Origin: an uncultured Spartobacteria bacterium
GTDB lineage: Bacteria > Verrucomicrobiota > Verrucomicrobiia > Chthoniobacterales > Terrimicrobiaceae
NCBI GenBank assembly: GCA_937960895.1
Contig: CALCJD010000053.1
Location: 1-32,820, forward strand
DNA length: 32,820 bases
Direction: 5' to 3'
Positions 14,887 to 23,758 of the stretch are shown here, piece by piece. Each line of letters begins with the position of its first letter. Position 1 is the first letter of the stretch. The notes beneath the pieces are model-generated. The model worked only from the letters and a program-made list of their open reading frames with translations, searched no databases and had not been told where the DNA came from. The translations under genes were made by a program, and so were the position numbers.

Positions 14887-17344
14887 ATGAAGAACCCCTC
14901 ACTTAATACACCGTCACCGGGCCGGACGGGCGGTCGCGGATGCCGCATTCCTGCCGGAGCCATTGCCATCTCCCTCGCGGCCATTTTGACCTGTTGGGCG
15001 GCCCCCACCCCGGTTGACCTTTCGGAATTGATTCTCGAGGAGGGCAAGCCCTCGGAAATTCGCTTCTCCGGGGCGCAACCGAATACGACGGTTCCGTTTG
15101 CGATTCACGATTATAGCGGCGCCAAAATCGGGGAGGGAACGGCGCAGGCGAATGCCGGGGGGGATTTCGCGGTGAAGATCCAGCAGGGAGCCGGTTTCTA
15201 CGAGCTGGTTTTTCCCGATCAGGATGCGCCTGTCGGCCTGATGGTGCTGCGACCCGCCCATGGAAACCACGACCCGTTCTTTTGCATCGACACGGCGATG
15301 TCCTGGCATGGACGCAAGGCTTCCAAGGAAGGCCTGATGGCGATGCTCAGCCGCCTGGGGCTGGGACTGGCGCGGGAACGCTATTCGTGGGTCTCCACCA
15401 ATCCCGGACCGGGGGAATTGAAGCTGGAGCATTACGAGATTCAGCGCGACCTCTATCGCAAACACGGCGTCTCCGTCCTGGAATGCTTCCATGACGCGCC
15501 GAAATGGATCATCGGAGAAGCCGCCATCGAGCAGGGAAATCCCTATCCGCAGGACATGGTGGAAACCGTGAACTTCTGGAAGAGCGCCTCGGAACGGCTG
15601 GGCCCTTCGTGGGGGGCGATGGAAGTCTGGAACGAGCCCGAGCTGATGGGCGGCAAACTGCCCCCCCGACCAGTATTTGCCGACGGTCAAAGCGGTGCGA
15701 TACGCCCTGCATGAGGCCTTGCCGTCCACACCGATCGTCGGCGGGGTCTTCTTCTCGCTCAATCCCTCGTTTCTCGACCAGGCGGCACTGAACGGTTTGC
15801 TCGAGGAAAGCGATGTCGTCAGCTACCACTATTACGAAGAAAGCGACGGAGTGCTCGACGATGTGGAGAAACGCCGGTATTGGCTGAAAAAATTCGGCCA
15901 TGAATCGAAGCCCCTTTGGATTACGGAAGCCGGGGGAGTGATGGAAAGCCCCGGAGGGAAAACTCCCTCCCGGGAGCAGCAGGCCCGGAGCGCGCTGACC
16001 ATAGCGGGCAATGCCGCCGAGTTCAAAGCGTGCGGCATCGAGCGGTATTTCGCGTTTCTCTACGTCTATTTCCTGCAGGGCAAAAAGGACGATTTCGGCA
16101 TGCTGGCCCGCAACGACACGCCGCGCCGTTCCCTGGCCGCCTACACCCAGATGGCCCGACTGTTGGGCAACGCCCCCTACATCGGCGACCTGCCCATCGG
16201 AGACCCGCGCTGCAGGGAGGCCCGGGTGTTTCAGGTGGATCCCCAATCCGCCTTGGTGGTGGTCACGACCGGCGAGGTCGATCCGTCCGCACTGATCCGT
16301 CTCCCGGTCGCCGCGCAGGAAGTCCGCGGGATCGACGGACGTCTGCTGGAAAAAAAATCCGACACCGTGATACCGGTCCCGGACGGCCTGTCCTACGTCA
16401 AGGTCGGCCTGAAGGAACTCCAGGATACCCTCGACCGCAACACCCGCGCCATGAAGCTCTGGGAGGTCGCGCGGCGTCCCTCCAACAAACTCCCGCCTCC
16501 CTCGCCGATCATTCTGCAACCCGTCCTCGATTCCGGGGAGCTGAAATCGACGTCACGAGGCTATTACCTCACCAAGGAGGGCCAGACCTTTCAGCTCAAC
16601 CTCAAGGTCAGCAATGTTTCCGCGAAGGATGTGGAAACGACCGTGCAGATCAATGGGGATGCTCCGGTGAAGGTCACGGTGCCGGCCGAGCCGAGTGTCG
16701 AAATCCCCGCCACGATCGACGTCACCAAGCTGCCGGTGAACGAGGCTTGGATCAGCGAGTTGAAAATCACGGCCACCGCCCCGGGTGTGGAACAGATCAC
16801 TCCGGCGGTCGTGTGGATCAACATGCCCCGCGGCATTGAAACCTATCTCGAAGACTGCACGTATCAATACGAACTGCCCATCTCCGACGCGTCCCGCTGG
16901 ACGTCCACCGCCGCTTCCTCGGGGCGTCTGGAGACGACTTCCTCGAGCGAGGCCCCCTATGGGTTCACGGTGAACTTCGGCCCCGGCACGACCGATCGCT
17001 GGGCCTTCCCGAGATTCTCGATCCCGGTGGAGGCCGATCTGGACAAGGTGACCGGCGTGCTGGTGCGCGCCCGCTGCGAGAAACCCGCCACGGTCCGGCT
17101 CATGACCTGGAACGACGACGGCCGCCTCAAGTTCACGGACTTCCCCATCATCAAGGCGGATGGCGAATGGCAGGTGGCCTACGTTGCACTGGACAGCTTC
17201 CTGCCCTCGAAGGATGGCAAGCCCAGGCTGGGCAAACAAATTTCGATCGGCATGAACACCGGGGAGGAGTCCAACAAACTGGAAATCAGCGACCTTTTCC
17301 TGATCGGCCGCAAGCAGGACACACCCAAGGTTCCCTCGCCTTGA
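14887..17344 (+). pseudogene. Secreted clan GH-A-like glycosidase, frameshifted in a C7 run
   Basis: Two overlapping frames join into one protein of 818 residues if one C is removed from the seven at 15661-15667. As given, the first frame stops at 15714 and the second continues to 17344. The ATG at 14887 starts a basic region and a hydrophobic signal segment (GAIAISLAAILTCWAA). A barrel domain follows, with the acid/base motif EVWNEPEL (E250) and, after the break, the nucleophile motif WITEAGG (E347 in the repaired protein). This pair, about 100 residues apart, is typical of clan GH-A retaining glycosidases such as GH5 or GH39. The C-terminal 350 residues are beta-rich and probably bind carbohydrate or serve as spacers. 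The exact family is uncertain. The break separates the two catalytic residues, so it is either a sequencing error, a phase-variable tract or a dead gene. The start lies 41 bp after the shared promoter element. Confidence 0.82.
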
Positions 17345-17396
17345 TCCTGAAATTTAAAAAAGGCTACCTTTCACCTTGCTTCAACAGGATACTCTC

Positions 17397-18641
17397 ATGC
17401 GCAAGAATCTGACCTATAAAAAGCCGGATCCGAAGTATCTGCAGGTGGCCCGATGGCTGGAAGAAAAGATCCAGAAGGAGGAGTACAAGGTTGGCGAGCA
17501 ACTGCCCGGAGAAGCGGCTTTCGCCAAAAAACTGACGGTGAGCACCATCACGGTGCGGCAGGCCTTTGAAATTCTGCGCGAGCGAGGCCTGGTCACGCGG
17601 GTTCCCTACCAGGGAACCTTTGTTTCGGAGAGGAGGGAACCGACGGATCCCACCCCCGCCCCCGCCGTCATCGAAACCAACGGTGCCCTCAAAAACATTC
17701 TGGTCCTTGCCGCCTACTGCGATCCCGAACCGCAGTCGGGACGGCCGCTGCCGCCCTGGAAGGGCCGGCAGGATCAGATTCGCGCGGCGTTCGAAAAGGA
17801 GGTGTCGAGCCACGGTTTTCGCTGCATGGCCAAGCGCCTGGTGCGCGGCAAGGGAGCGGCCGCCTTTGAAGCGGGCGAGAACAAGAACTGCGATGCGGCC
17901 ATCCTGCTCTCCGACACGCTGACCCAGGAGGAACAGTCGCGCTACGTGGCGGAACTCACCAAGGCCCGGATTCCGTTCGTGGTCACGGACTACTTTGGCC
18001 ATCTGCCCAGCAATCGCATTCAGGAAAACCTCATTCTGGGCATGGAGGAGGCGCTGAGACATCTCGAGCAACTGGGGCACTCCCGCGTGGGACTCCTGAC
18101 GTTCGACTCCTCCATCCGCTGGGGTGAGGAATGGCCGTGGCTGCGCATCCGTCTGGAAGCTTTCAAGCACGGCGTCGCCCAGCGCGACTGGATCCATCGG
18201 GACGGGGACATCCTGTCCCTGCCGCTGCCCAAGCTTCCGCCCGGAGGATCCATCAGCGAATTGCAGCAGGAAGTGGGTGAGGAGCTTGCGGTGCGTCATC
18301 ACAAGGACATTCGGGACAGCGACTGCACGGCCTGGGTCGCCATCAACGATCGCGTGGCGCTGGGTTTCCTTGCCGCGCTCGAACAATTGGATCGCGAGCT
18401 GGTCGAACGCCTCTCCGTCCTCGGTTTCGACAACGAACCCGTAGCGCAGGAGGCAAATCTGACCACGGTTGCCAGTCCCTGCCACGAAATGGGGGTGGGC
18501 GCCGCCCGCCTGCTGCTGGACCTGGTGAATTCCCACAACATCCGCCACGTCCGCACGATGGAATTCTCTCCCAACCTGATCCGCCGCGGCTCGACGCGCC
18601 CGGTCCAGCTGATGATTCCCGAAAAAATGCCCCTGGGATGA
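17397..18641 (+). CDS. GntR-family regulator with LacI/AraR-type ligand-binding domain
   Basis: This encodes 414 residues. Residues 1-75 form a GntR winged helix: YLQVARWLEEKIQKEEYKVGEQLPGEAAFA, then VSTITVRQAFEILRERGLV and the wing YQGTFVSER. The rest is a periplasmic-binding-protein-like sensor domain of LacI type, with HSRVGLLTFD, AWVAINDRVALGFLAAL, VLGFDN and a closing NLIRRGSTR. This layout is that of AraR-like regulators, which bind a sugar and release or change binding to operators. The ATG at 17397 lies 52 bp after the glycosidase gene, and no Shine-Dalgarno site is evident. It is the only transcription factor in the window, so it is the natural candidate to bind the elements at 9819 and 14820. 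The ligand may be the sugar freed by the neighbouring glycosidases. Confidence 0.92.
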   Translation: MRKNLTYKKPDPKYLQVARWLEEKIQKEEYKVGEQLPGEAAFAKKLTVSTITVRQAFEILRERGLVTRVPYQGTFVSERREPTDPTPAPAVIETNGALKNILVLAAYCDPEPQSGRPLPPWKGRQDQIRAAFEKEVSSHGFRCMAKRLVRGKGAAAFEAGENKNCDAAILLSDTLTQEEQSRYVAELTKARIPFVVTDYFGHLPSNRIQENLILGMEEALRHLEQLGHSRVGLLTFDSSIRWGEEWPWLRIRLEAFKHGVAQRDWIHRDGDILSLPLPKLPPGGSISELQQEVGEELAVRHHKDIRDSDCTAWVAINDRVALGFLAALEQLDRELVERLSVLGFDNEPVAQEANLTTVASPCHEMGVGAARLLLDLVNSHNIRHVRTMEFSPNLIRRGSTRPVQLMIPEKMPLG

Positions 18642-18689
18642 TTGTCTGATTTCTCCTCCTTCAGCCGTTTCAGTCTCCCGATAAACACC

Positions 18690-19399
18690 ATGCCGTCCCC
18701 TCACCCCATGAAATCCCCGCGTGGAAAAAATGCGAAGCCCTCCGGGGATTCGCGCGCGTTTACGCTTCTCGAGCTCTGCCTGTGTCTGGCCGCCGTCGGC
18801 TTGATCGCCGCCCTCCTTCTCCCCGCCTTCAACACCAGCCTGGTGAGGGCCCGCAGCGTCAAGTGCATGAACAATCTCAAACAACTGGGCGCCGCAATCA
18901 ACCTGTATGCCGCCGACAACGATGGATACCTGCCGCAGTCGTGGGTCTACGGAAACGACGACGCCGACAACAACTGGTGGTACCTCATCAGCCCCTACAC
19001 GGGAGGCGAACCCATGACCAAGAGCTGGACTTCGGTCAAACTTCGCAGTCTGGAGCCTCCCTTCCATTGCCCCGAAAACAAGGGGGTGGATCCGACCGTG
19101 CCCTTCAACGCCTGGGTCAGCTACAAAATGAGCCACCTTTTTCGGACCAAATACCAGGGCAACGTCAAGGATTTGAGAACCGGATTCCACGGGCCTATTT
19201 TCCGGACATGTCCAAGGTTCTCATGATCGCGGAAGGCCGGGTTACGCCGGAGTTCAGCACGCCCTCCTCCACCCGCGCGGACAATGGTCTGCGTTACACC
19301 CATGGCAACAGGCTCAACGGGCTGTTCATGGACGGGCACATCGAGAGCTTCACGGAAACGGAGCTCGAAGAACGCTGGGACGAAGTCTATCCGGAATAA
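18690..19399 (+). pseudogene. Prepilin-like protein with H-X9-DG motif, frameshifted
   Basis: The N-terminal part has a prepilin cleavage/methylation signal, SRAFTLLELCLCLAAVGLIAALLLPAF, with Glu at position +5 of the mature protein. It continues with CMNNLKQLGAAINLYAADNDGYLPQSW, a hallmark of DUF1559-type pseudopilins of Planctomycetes and Verrucomicrobiota. The original frame stops at 19226, but the -1 frame continues with YFPDMSKVLMIAEGR and the H-X9-DG motif (HGNRLNGLFMDG) to the stop at 19399. One missing base near 19190 explains this: adding a C gives FHRAYF across the join, for a protein of 236 residues. It is either a sequencing error or a recent inactivation. Proteins of this kind are exported and probably assembled by a type II secretion-like machine; the role is unknown. 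The start is either 18690 or 18708. Confidence 0.82.
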
Positions 19400-19459
19400 A
19401 CCGGTCGGCGGTACGGAGCTGCGGGATTTTCGCCCTTTCCATTCGAGAAGAAAGGCGGC

Positions 19460-19846
19460 ATGGAAAACGCCATGCGATTTCTGCGAAAAGCCCTCCTGCT
19501 CCTTCCCGTCCTGGCCGCCCTCTACGGCCTGTTCCTCTTCGTGGAGCACATGACCACGCAGGAACTGACCCGCGCTTCGGATCCCGCCACACAGGAAACG
19601 GTCCTTCTCATGTGGAAACCCCGTTTGCTCCGGGGCCATGGGGAATGTTTTCTGGAATTGCTGAATGCCCGGGAAAAAGTCACCGACCGGATTTCACTCG
19701 GCACCCTGAACGCGGGGTTTGACGCCCTCCAGGAATTTGGACAACTGCATTTGCAGGACGGCACCCTCACCGTCTCCGGCCGTCGGGACAGTTCGACAAG
19801 CCGCCGCTTCAACGTCCGGGACGGTCGCCTGACCCCGGCCCCCTGA
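19460..19846 (+). CDS. Small membrane-anchored protein, unknown function
   Basis: This encodes 128 residues. After MRFLRKA comes one hydrophobic segment (LLLLPVLAALYGLFLFV), which acts as an uncleaved anchor or signal peptide. The remainder is polar, with LHLQDGTLTVSGRRDSS and a proline end, and would lie outside the cytoplasm. It starts 60 bp after the prepilin-like gene and is the last plus-strand gene before a strong terminator, so it may be co-transcribed with that gene. No family is recognised. A start at the second ATG (19472) is equally possible. GC and codon use match the neighbours, so it is probably real. Confidence 0.55.
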   Translation: MENAMRFLRKALLLLPVLAALYGLFLFVEHMTTQELTRASDPATQETVLLMWKPRLLRGHGECFLELLNAREKVTDRISLGTLNAGFDALQEFGQLHLQDGTLTVSGRRDSSTSRRFNVRDGRLTPAP

Positions 19847-19978
19847 GCCTGCCGGGCATCCCCTTGGCATGGCGAGGCCACGGGACCGGCGCTGCAGGCT
19901 CCAAAGTCGGTCTCCGTTTATTTGTCGGAAACAAACCGCGCCCCCACGGCGATGGAACCGGGCGTCTCTCGCCCTGTG

Positions 19979-20017
19979 CAAAAAAAAAGCCCCGGGGCTG
20001 CCGGGGCTTTTTTTTTT
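19979..20017. terminator. Bidirectional intrinsic terminator
   Basis: AGCCCCGG (19988-19995) and CCGGGGCT (20001-20008) form an 8-bp stem with a 5-base loop, flanked by an A run on the left and a T run on the right. It therefore has a U tract when read from either side. It lies between the plus-strand gene ending at 19846 and the minus-strand RRM gene ending at 20034, and can end both transcripts. Confidence 0.93.
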
Positions 20018-20033
20018 AAGTTATGAAGCGGTA

Positions 20034-20381
20034 TCAATACCGGCGGTTGCCGCCGCGACGATCTCCGCCCCGCTGGCCGCCGCCTCCACCGCCGAAGCTG
20101 CGGCGGGGGCCGCTCGCGGCGCCGGCGAATTCCTCGCGGGGACGCGCTTCGTTGACGGTCAGATTGCGACCCTGGAAATCCTTGCCATGAAACTGATTCA
20201 CGGCGCCCTGCGCCTCTTCATCCGTGGACATGGTCACGAAGCCGAAGCCGCGCGATTTGCCGGTCATTTTATCCTGAATGAGGACGGCCTCGCGGACCGT
20301 TCCGGCGGCGGAGAAGAGATCCAGAAGATCGTTTTCGGTGGTGTCGAAGGAAAGATTCCCGACGTAAAGTTTGTTACCCAT
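20034..20381 (-). CDS. RRM-type RNA-binding protein with glycine/arginine-rich tail
   Basis: This encodes 115 residues. One RNA recognition motif spans about residues 4-80, with RNP2 LYVGNL at 5-10 and RNP1 KSRGFGFV at 42-49. The tail (85-115) is rich in Gly and Arg (RRSFGGGGGGQRGGDRRGG). This is the same design as the cold-induced Rbp proteins of cyanobacteria and similar proteins in many PVC bacteria. They bind single-stranded RNA and are thought to act as RNA chaperones in the cytoplasm, often induced by cold. The start is clear from the MGNKLYVGNL opening. No Shine-Dalgarno site is seen; instead the bases just before the ATG take part in an inverted repeat with the distal leader. It ends at the bidirectional terminator. 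Confidence 0.95.
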   Translation of the reverse strand: MGNKLYVGNLSFDTTENDLLDLFSAAGTVREAVLIQDKMTGKSRGFGFVTMSTDEEAQGAVNQFHGKDFQGRNLTVNEARPREEFAGAASGPRRSFGGGGGGQRGGDRRGGNRRY

Positions 20382-20496
20382 ATTGCTAGTTTTTGTTTGT
20401 TTTGAAGGCTGAGTCTCAGCGGCTGTTTCCGGTCATCGGATTTCAAATCGCCACTGACAGCCGGCGGTTTGGACCCACCGCGCTCCAACTAGCAAT
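20382..20496 (-). promoter_or_regulatory. Structured 5' leader of the RRM gene
   Basis: The nine bases directly before the start codon (20382-20390) are exactly complementary to 20488-20496 (ATTGCTAGT/ACTAGCAAT). Nested inside are CGGCTGT (20420-20426)/ACAGCCG (20457-20463) and a local hairpin GCTGA/TCAGC (20408-20412, 20416-20420), which would compete with the former for base 20420. An mRNA starting upstream of 20496 could fold so that the ribosome entry site is covered. A role as a temperature or autoregulatory switch is an inference, by analogy with cold-shock mRNA leaders. Confidence 0.5.
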
Positions 20497-20590
20497 CTAC
20501 CAACGCCCCCAGGGGCTCTGAACCTGCAGGGGAGAAGAAAGCGCAAAACGCGAAATTAGCAAGCCTTCATTCTGCGTTTGGGAGCGGTAT

Positions 20591-23500
20591 TTACCTAACC
20601 GGCTGGGCCAAAGGCGCTTCCCCCTCCACTTTTTTCCGTTTTCCGCCGGCAAGTTTCTCGACGACATAAAATGTCACGGGGATGAGGAAAATGGAGATGA
20701 AGGTCGCGGCAAGCATGCCGCCGATCACCGTGGTGCCGAGCACGCGGCGCGACACCGCGCCCGAACCGGTCGCCAGCGCGAGGGGCACGGTGCCGAGGAT
20801 GAAGGCAAAGGCGGTCATCAAAATCGGACGCAGACGCAGGCGCGCCCCGGCGAGGGCCGCCTCCATCAGCGGTTTGCCCTTTTCGTATTCATCCTTGGCA
20901 AACTCGACGATGAGGATGGCATTTTTGGCCGCGAGGCCGATCAACATGACCAGGCCGATCTGGGCGTAGAGGTTGTTCTGCATGCCCCGCACGAGCAGGC
21001 CGGCGAAGGCGCCCGCCACAGCAATGGGCGTGCTCAGGAGCACGCTGAACGGCAGGGTCCAGCTCTCGTATTGGGCGGCCAGGATGAGGAACACAAACAA
21101 CAGGGAGAGGCCGAAGATGGCGGAGGGGGGAATGCCCTCGGCGGCGACCTTTTCCTGATACGACATGCCAAAATAGTCGTACCCCATGCCCGGAGGCATG
21201 GTCTGTTCAAAGACCTCCTCGAGAGCCTTCATGGCCTGGGCGGTGCTGTATCCCGGCGCGACGGATGCCTGGATCTGCGAGCACCGATACATGTTGAAAC
21301 GCATGGTGAATTCCGGACCAAAGGAATCCTCCACCCGGATGAAGGACGAAAGGGGCACGGACTCGCCGTTTTTATTGGTCACATAAAACAGCCCGAGGTT
21401 GCTGATGTTGGTGCGGTATTCGCCCTCGGCCTGGACGTAAACCTGCCACTGCAATCCAAAGCGGTTGAAATAATTGACGAAATATCCGCCGAGGAAGGCC
21501 TGCAGTGTCTGGTAGGCATCCGAAAGGTTGACCCCCTGCACCATGGCCTGGGCCTCGTCGACATCGAGGAAGATCTGCGGCACGTCCCACAGGGCGGTGG
21601 TGAAGACCCCGGAAAACTCGGGACGTTCCTTCGCCGCCGCGAGGAATTTGGCGGTGTTCTTCGCGATGAACCCGACGTCCGCGCCCGTGCGATCCTCGAG
21701 GATGAATGTCACTCCCCCGGCCGTTCCGATGCCGGGAATCGCCGGCGGCGGGAAGGCCAGCGCCGCCGTGGGAGAGGTCAGCGCATGGAACTGGCGATTG
21801 ATGTTGGCCATGATCGCCCGGACCTGCAGTTGCGCCGTCGTGCGGTCGGCCCAGTCCTCGAGCGCAATGAAGAAAAATCCGTTGTAGGTCGCCTGGACGC
21901 TGCTCAGCAGGTTGTAACCGACCACGGTGGTGACGTATTTCACCCCCGGAACATTGTGCATGAGAATGTTCTCCGCCTGGCGGCAGACCTCGTCCGTCCG
22001 CTGGAGGGAGGACGCCCGCGGCAACTGCACGGCGCCAAACACGTACCCCTGATCCTCCTCCGGAATGAAGGCGGTGGGGAGCTTCGCCCCGATGCCGAGT
22101 CCGGCCGCGGAAACCAGAACCAGGAAGAGCAGGCTGATGAAAAGCTTGCGCACGGCCGCGCCGCAGACGCCGACATAACCGTCCGTCGCCTTGCCAAACA
22201 CCTTGTTGAAACCTTGGAACAGCCTGGCCAGCGGTCCCTTCGAGGGTTTCCTCGGACGCAGAAGCAACGCGCCCAGCGCGGGACTCAGGCTCAGGGCATT
22301 GAAGGCCGAAATCAGGACCGAAACCGCCATGGTCACGGCGAACTGCTGGTACATCTGGCCGGTGATGCCGGGGATGAAGATGGTGGGCACAAACACCGCG
22401 GTGAGGATCAGCGCGATGGCCACCACGGGACCGGAAACCTGGGACATGGCCTTGATGGCGGCGTCCCGCGGCGAAAGCCCCTCCTCAATGTGGCTTTCAA
22501 TGGCCTCCACCACCACGATGGCATCATCGACCACGAGACCGATGGCCAGCACGAGCCCGAAGAGGGACAGCGTGTTGATGGAGAAGCCGAGCAGCGGAAA
22601 CACGGCAAACGTGCCGATGAGGGAAACCGGAACCGCGATGAGCGGAATGAGCGTCGCGCGCCAGCCCTGCAGGAAGACGAAGACGACGAGGATCACCAGC
22701 GCCATCGCCTCGAAGAGCGTCTTGACGATTTCCTTCATGCCCTCGGTGACCGCCTCGGTGGTGTCGAGGGCCACGGCATAGGTCATGCCTCCGGGAAAAT
22801 TTTCGCTCAGCTTTTCAAACAACTCGCGGGCGGCCCTCATCGTGGCCACGGCGTTGGAACCCGGCTGTTGATAGATGCAAATGATGGCGGCGTCCTTGCC
22901 CTGGAATCGGCCCCGGATGTTGTAGATCTGCGATCCGAGCTCCACCCGTGCCACGTCCTTCACCCGCACGATGGATCCGTCGGAGTTGGCGCGGATGACG
23001 ATGTCCTCAAATTGCTTCGGCGTGGACAGGCGTCCGGTGGTGTTGACGGTGAAGGTGAAAACCTGTCCGGGCGGAACGGGTTCGCCGCCGATCTGGCCGG
23101 CGGGATTGACGTTGTTCTGCGCCTGGATGGCGCTGATCACCTCCGGCACGGTGATGTTGAGCGTGGCCAGGCGGTCGGGCTGCACCCAGATGCGCATGGC
23201 ATACTGGCCGGCGCCGAAGATGCTCACCGAGCCGATGCCGTTCACCCGCGTCATGGGGTCGTTGATGTTGATGTAGGCGTAGTTCGCCAGGAAGGTCGGA
23301 TCGTAACTGTTGTCGGGGGAATACAGGACAAACACGCCCAGCGGCGAGGCGTAGGCCTGGTCGACGGTCACGCCGAAGTTTTTCACCGCAGTCGGCAGTT
23401 GGGTCGACGCCTGGGTCTGCCGCATCTGCGCGAGGATCTGGTCGGTGGTGGGCGACGTCTGGATCCCGAAAATCACGTTCAGCGTCATCTGTCCGCTGCT

Positions 23501-23749
23501 CGTGTTGATGGAATACATGTAGTCCATCCCCTCGACGCCGCTCATCTGCTGCTCGATGGGCGTGGCCACCGACTGTTCGACGGTGAGGGCGTCCGCGCCG
23601 ACGTAGGTCGTGGACACCTGGATTTGGGGAGGAACGATGTTGGGGAACTGGGCGACCGGAAGTCCGGCCATGCTGACAAGTCCCACGATGACCGTGATGA
23701 TGGCGATCACCATCGCCACGATCGGCCGGCGGATGAAGAAATTCGACAT
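20591..23749 (-). CDS. RND efflux transporter, HAE1 family (AcrB/MexB-like)
   Basis: This encodes 1052 residues, the normal length for HAE1 transporters. The N-terminus MSNFFIRRPIVAMVIAIITVIVGL is the classic opening. The porter-domain phrases GVEGMDYMYS and FNRFGLQWQVYVQAE are present. The proton-relay Asp pair is D408-D409 in GLVVDDAIVVVEAIE on TM4, and GLAAKNAILIVEFA marks the later membrane half. It pumps drugs, bile salts or solvents from the periplasm and inner membrane outward, using the proton gradient, as a trimer in the inner membrane. It lies 9 bp after the adaptor gene and forms an operon with it. The outer-membrane TolC-like partner is not in the window. The substrate range cannot be read from sequence. 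Confidence 0.97.
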   Translation of the reverse strand: MSNFFIRRPIVAMVIAIITVIVGLVSMAGLPVAQFPNIVPPQIQVSTTYVGADALTVEQSVATPIEQQMSGVEGMDYMYSINTSSGQMTLNVIFGIQTSPTTDQILAQMRQTQASTQLPTAVKNFGVTVDQAYASPLGVFVLYSPDNSYDPTFLANYAYININDPMTRVNGIGSVSIFGAGQYAMRIWVQPDRLATLNITVPEVISAIQAQNNVNPAGQIGGEPVPPGQVFTFTVNTTGRLSTPKQFEDIVIRANSDGSIVRVKDVARVELGSQIYNIRGRFQGKDAAIICIYQQPGSNAVATMRAARELFEKLSENFPGGMTYAVALDTTEAVTEGMKEIVKTLFEAMALVILVVFVFLQGWRATLIPLIAVPVSLIGTFAVFPLLGFSINTLSLFGLVLAIGLVVDDAIVVVEAIESHIEEGLSPRDAAIKAMSQVSGPVVAIALILTAVFVPTIFIPGITGQMYQQFAVTMAVSVLISAFNALSLSPALGALLLRPRKPSKGPLARLFQGFNKVFGKATDGYVGVCGAAVRKLFISLLFLVLVSAAGLGIGAKLPTAFIPEEDQGYVFGAVQLPRASSLQRTDEVCRQAENILMHNVPGVKYVTTVVGYNLLSSVQATYNGFFFIALEDWADRTTAQLQVRAIMANINRQFHALTSPTAALAFPPPAIPGIGTAGGVTFILEDRTGADVGFIAKNTAKFLAAAKERPEFSGVFTTALWDVPQIFLDVDEAQAMVQGVNLSDAYQTLQAFLGGYFVNYFNRFGLQWQVYVQAEGEYRTNISNLGLFYVTNKNGESVPLSSFIRVEDSFGPEFTMRFNMYRCSQIQASVAPGYSTAQAMKALEEVFEQTMPPGMGYDYFGMSYQEKVAAEGIPPSAIFGLSLLFVFLILAAQYESWTLPFSVLLSTPIAVAGAFAGLLVRGMQNNLYAQIGLVMLIGLAAKNAILIVEFAKDEYEKGKPLMEAALAGARLRLRPILMTAFAFILGTVPLALATGSGAVSRRVLGTTVIGGMLAATFISIFLIPVTFYVVEKLAGGKRKKVEGEAPLAQPVR

Positions 23750-23758
23750 GCGCAGGCC

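Noticed and set aside
17364..19190. 608-residue minus-strand frame opposite the regulator and prepilin genes
   Set aside because: The plus strand carries clear GntR and prepilin signatures; the minus frame is a shadow.
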